DNA from: RGIG5612 sp045599965
GTDB lineage: Bacteria > Bacillota > Clostridia > Lachnospirales > Lachnospiraceae
DNA length: 16,216 nt
Reading direction: 5' to 3'
Assembly (NCBI GenBank): GCA_045599965.1
Contig: JAZRXA010000008.1
Span: forward strand, 1-16,216
The translations under genes and the position numbers were made by a program. Positions 15,171 to 16,216 of the stretch are shown here, one piece after another (the stretch's first letter is position 1; each line of letters starts with the position of its first letter). The notes under the pieces were generated by a model. The model was given only the letters and a program-made list of their open reading frames with translations. It did not search any database and had not been told where the DNA came from.

Positions 15171-16034
15171 ATGGGAAATACTCCAAATAAAACATTAGAA
15201 TTAATAAAAAAATACGACTTTTCAATCCAAAAAAAATACGGTCAAAACTTTTTGGTCGATTCTAATATTTTGGAAGCAATTGTAAACGGTGCAGGTATCA
15301 CAAAAGAGGACACCGTTTTAGAAATTGGCCCAGGCCTAGGCGCACTTACTTCGTACCTTTGCGAATCTGCAAAAAAAGTTATCGCAGTCGAAGTCGACAA
15401 AATGCTTATTCCAATCTTAAAGGATACCTTAAAAGAATACGACAACTTAGAACTTATTAATGATGATATTTTGAAAGTTGATATAGCTTCTTTGGCGAAA
15501 GATGTTCCAGAAGGAATAAAGGTTGTAGCAAACCTTCCTTACTATATTACAACGCCAATCGTTATGGAACTTTTAGAAAAAGAAATAAATATTGCTAGCA
15601 TCACAGTAATGGTGCAAAAGGAAGTAGCTGAGCGTATGAAAGACGGACCGGGAACAAAATCTTACGGCGCACTTAGTCTTGCAGTGCAATATTATTCAAA
15701 CCCAGAAATTTTATTTACAGTTTCAAAAAACTGTTTTATACCAAGACCTAATGTAGACTCGGCAGTAATAAAGTTAGACATCTATAAACCAGAAGAACGT
15801 CCGGTTAAAATCTCAAATCCAAATCAAATGTTTAAAATTATTAGAGCATCCTTTAATCAACGCAGAAAAACTTTAGTTAATGCTTTGGGGAATGCTAGCG
15901 AATTAGGTTATGACAAATATGACATTGCTATGGCGCTTCGTAAGATGCAATTTTCTGTAAATGTTCGTGGCGAAGCTCTAACGCTCGAAAATTTTGCTGA
16001 ACTAACCCGCCGCCTCACCGAAGGCGACTTCTAA
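15171..16034 (+). CDS. rsmA: 16S rRNA (adenine1518/1519-N6) dimethyltransferase
   Basis: RsmA (KsgA) uses S-adenosylmethionine to dimethylate two adjacent adenines near the 3' end of 16S rRNA during small-subunit assembly. Seen are KKYGQNFLVD (21-30), the SAM-binding EIGPGLGALT (51-60), NLPYY (121-125) with the catalytic pattern, and the RRKTLVNAL block near the C-terminus. I choose the ATG at 15171 because AAAGGAG lies 5 bases upstream; an in-frame TTG at 15135 has no ribosome site. This gives 287 residues, normal for the family. It is separated from tatD by 47 bases, in which the rnmV gene common at this place is missing. Confidence 0.96.
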   Translation: MGNTPNKTLELIKKYDFSIQKKYGQNFLVDSNILEAIVNGAGITKEDTVLEIGPGLGALTSYLCESAKKVIAVEVDKMLIPILKDTLKEYDNLELINDDILKVDIASLAKDVPEGIKVVANLPYYITTPIVMELLEKEINIASITVMVQKEVAERMKDGPGTKSYGALSLAVQYYSNPEILFTVSKNCFIPRPNVDSAVIKLDIYKPEERPVKISNPNQMFKIIRASFNQRRKTLVNALGNASELGYDKYDIAMALRKMQFSVNVRGEALTLENFAELTRRLTEGDF

Positions 16035-16216
16035 AACCCACACTCAACCAACTTGCAATTTGTAAGGCTCTTTGGGCTAGAAGTTTCGTTCTTGCTCATC
16101 ACCCGTTCGTCTAACTGAAACTAACGCTCGACTCAGTCGGGCCTTAATGCGCGCGGTGCCCATCCACGCGCGCCCTCCTAGCGTCTTCGCTAAGTTTCAT
16201 TAAAGCCTCACTCATA
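16035..16216. other. GC-rich structured intergenic island after rsmA, cut by window edge
   Basis: No convincing gene is seen. Part of the region folds as a three-way junction. A closing stem pairs 16140-16149 with 16198-16207 (9 of 10 pairs). One arm pairs CGCGCG (16150-16155) with CGCGCG (16167-16172). The other arm is TAGCG (16179-16183) with CGCTA (16188-16192) around TCTT. Upstream, AGTTTC (16082-16087) pairs with GAAACT (16117-16122). GCCCATC (16158-16164) and CTAGC...TTCGC (16178-16190) occur in the same order in the island at 264-405. No T-run terminator for rsmA is seen. Confidence 0.45.

Noticed and set aside
16145..16215. Short minus-strand frame in the right-hand GC island
   Set aside because: It is 23 codons long, ends inside the structured element and has no recognisable protein signal.

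Overview
The window is AT-rich and reads as a low-GC Gram-positive chromosome, most likely a Clostridia member and possibly Lachnospiraceae. This rests on strong AGGAGG-type ribosome sites, sigma-A-like promoters, an A-rich codon bias, and family content (DUF4358, DHHW protein, FakB/DegV, MoaE-like variant, metG-tatD-rsmA). The lineage is inferred from gene content only.

Layout. Bases 1-516 hold no convincing gene. They contain a 27-bp inverted repeat around a terminator-like hairpin, a GC-rich structured island (264-405), and a hairpin abutting a possible -10 box. On the + strand follow a divergent MurE-like Mur ligase and a HAD phosphatase. After a small tandem repeat comes a DegV/FakB fatty-acid-binding protein closed by a terminator at 3777. 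Next is an isolated two-gene unit: an acyl/aryl-adenylate ligase overlapping a lipoyl-less E2/CAT-like acyltransferase whose usual catalytic His is Glu. It closes with a terminator at 6505. A TraX-family membrane protein follows, apparently started from ATT.

The middle holds two 3'-overlapping convergent pairs: traX with a DUF1893 gene, and a MoaE-like gene with the next operon. That operon (8162-12595, minus strand) is a four-gene surface acylation cassette: a membrane-anchored protein with two complete SGNH domains, a DUF4358 protein, an AlgI-like MBOAT and a DHHW (AlgJ/X-like) protein. It starts from a near-perfect promoter placed so close to the ATG that the message may be leaderless. The genes overlap or nearly abut, so they are probably made together. 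The MBOAT likely passes acyl groups across the membrane to the extracytoplasmic SGNH/DHHW proteins for transfer to a surface polymer.

The right part is housekeeping: metG (short form without the C-terminal tRNA-binding domain), tatD and rsmA, without the rnmV gene often found between tatD and rsmA. The window ends in a second GC-rich structured island (16035-16216) that shares words, in the same order, with the left one. The strongest candidates for something not yet described are these two islands, the ligase/E2-like pair, and the tandem-SGNH acylation cassette with its possible leaderless start.
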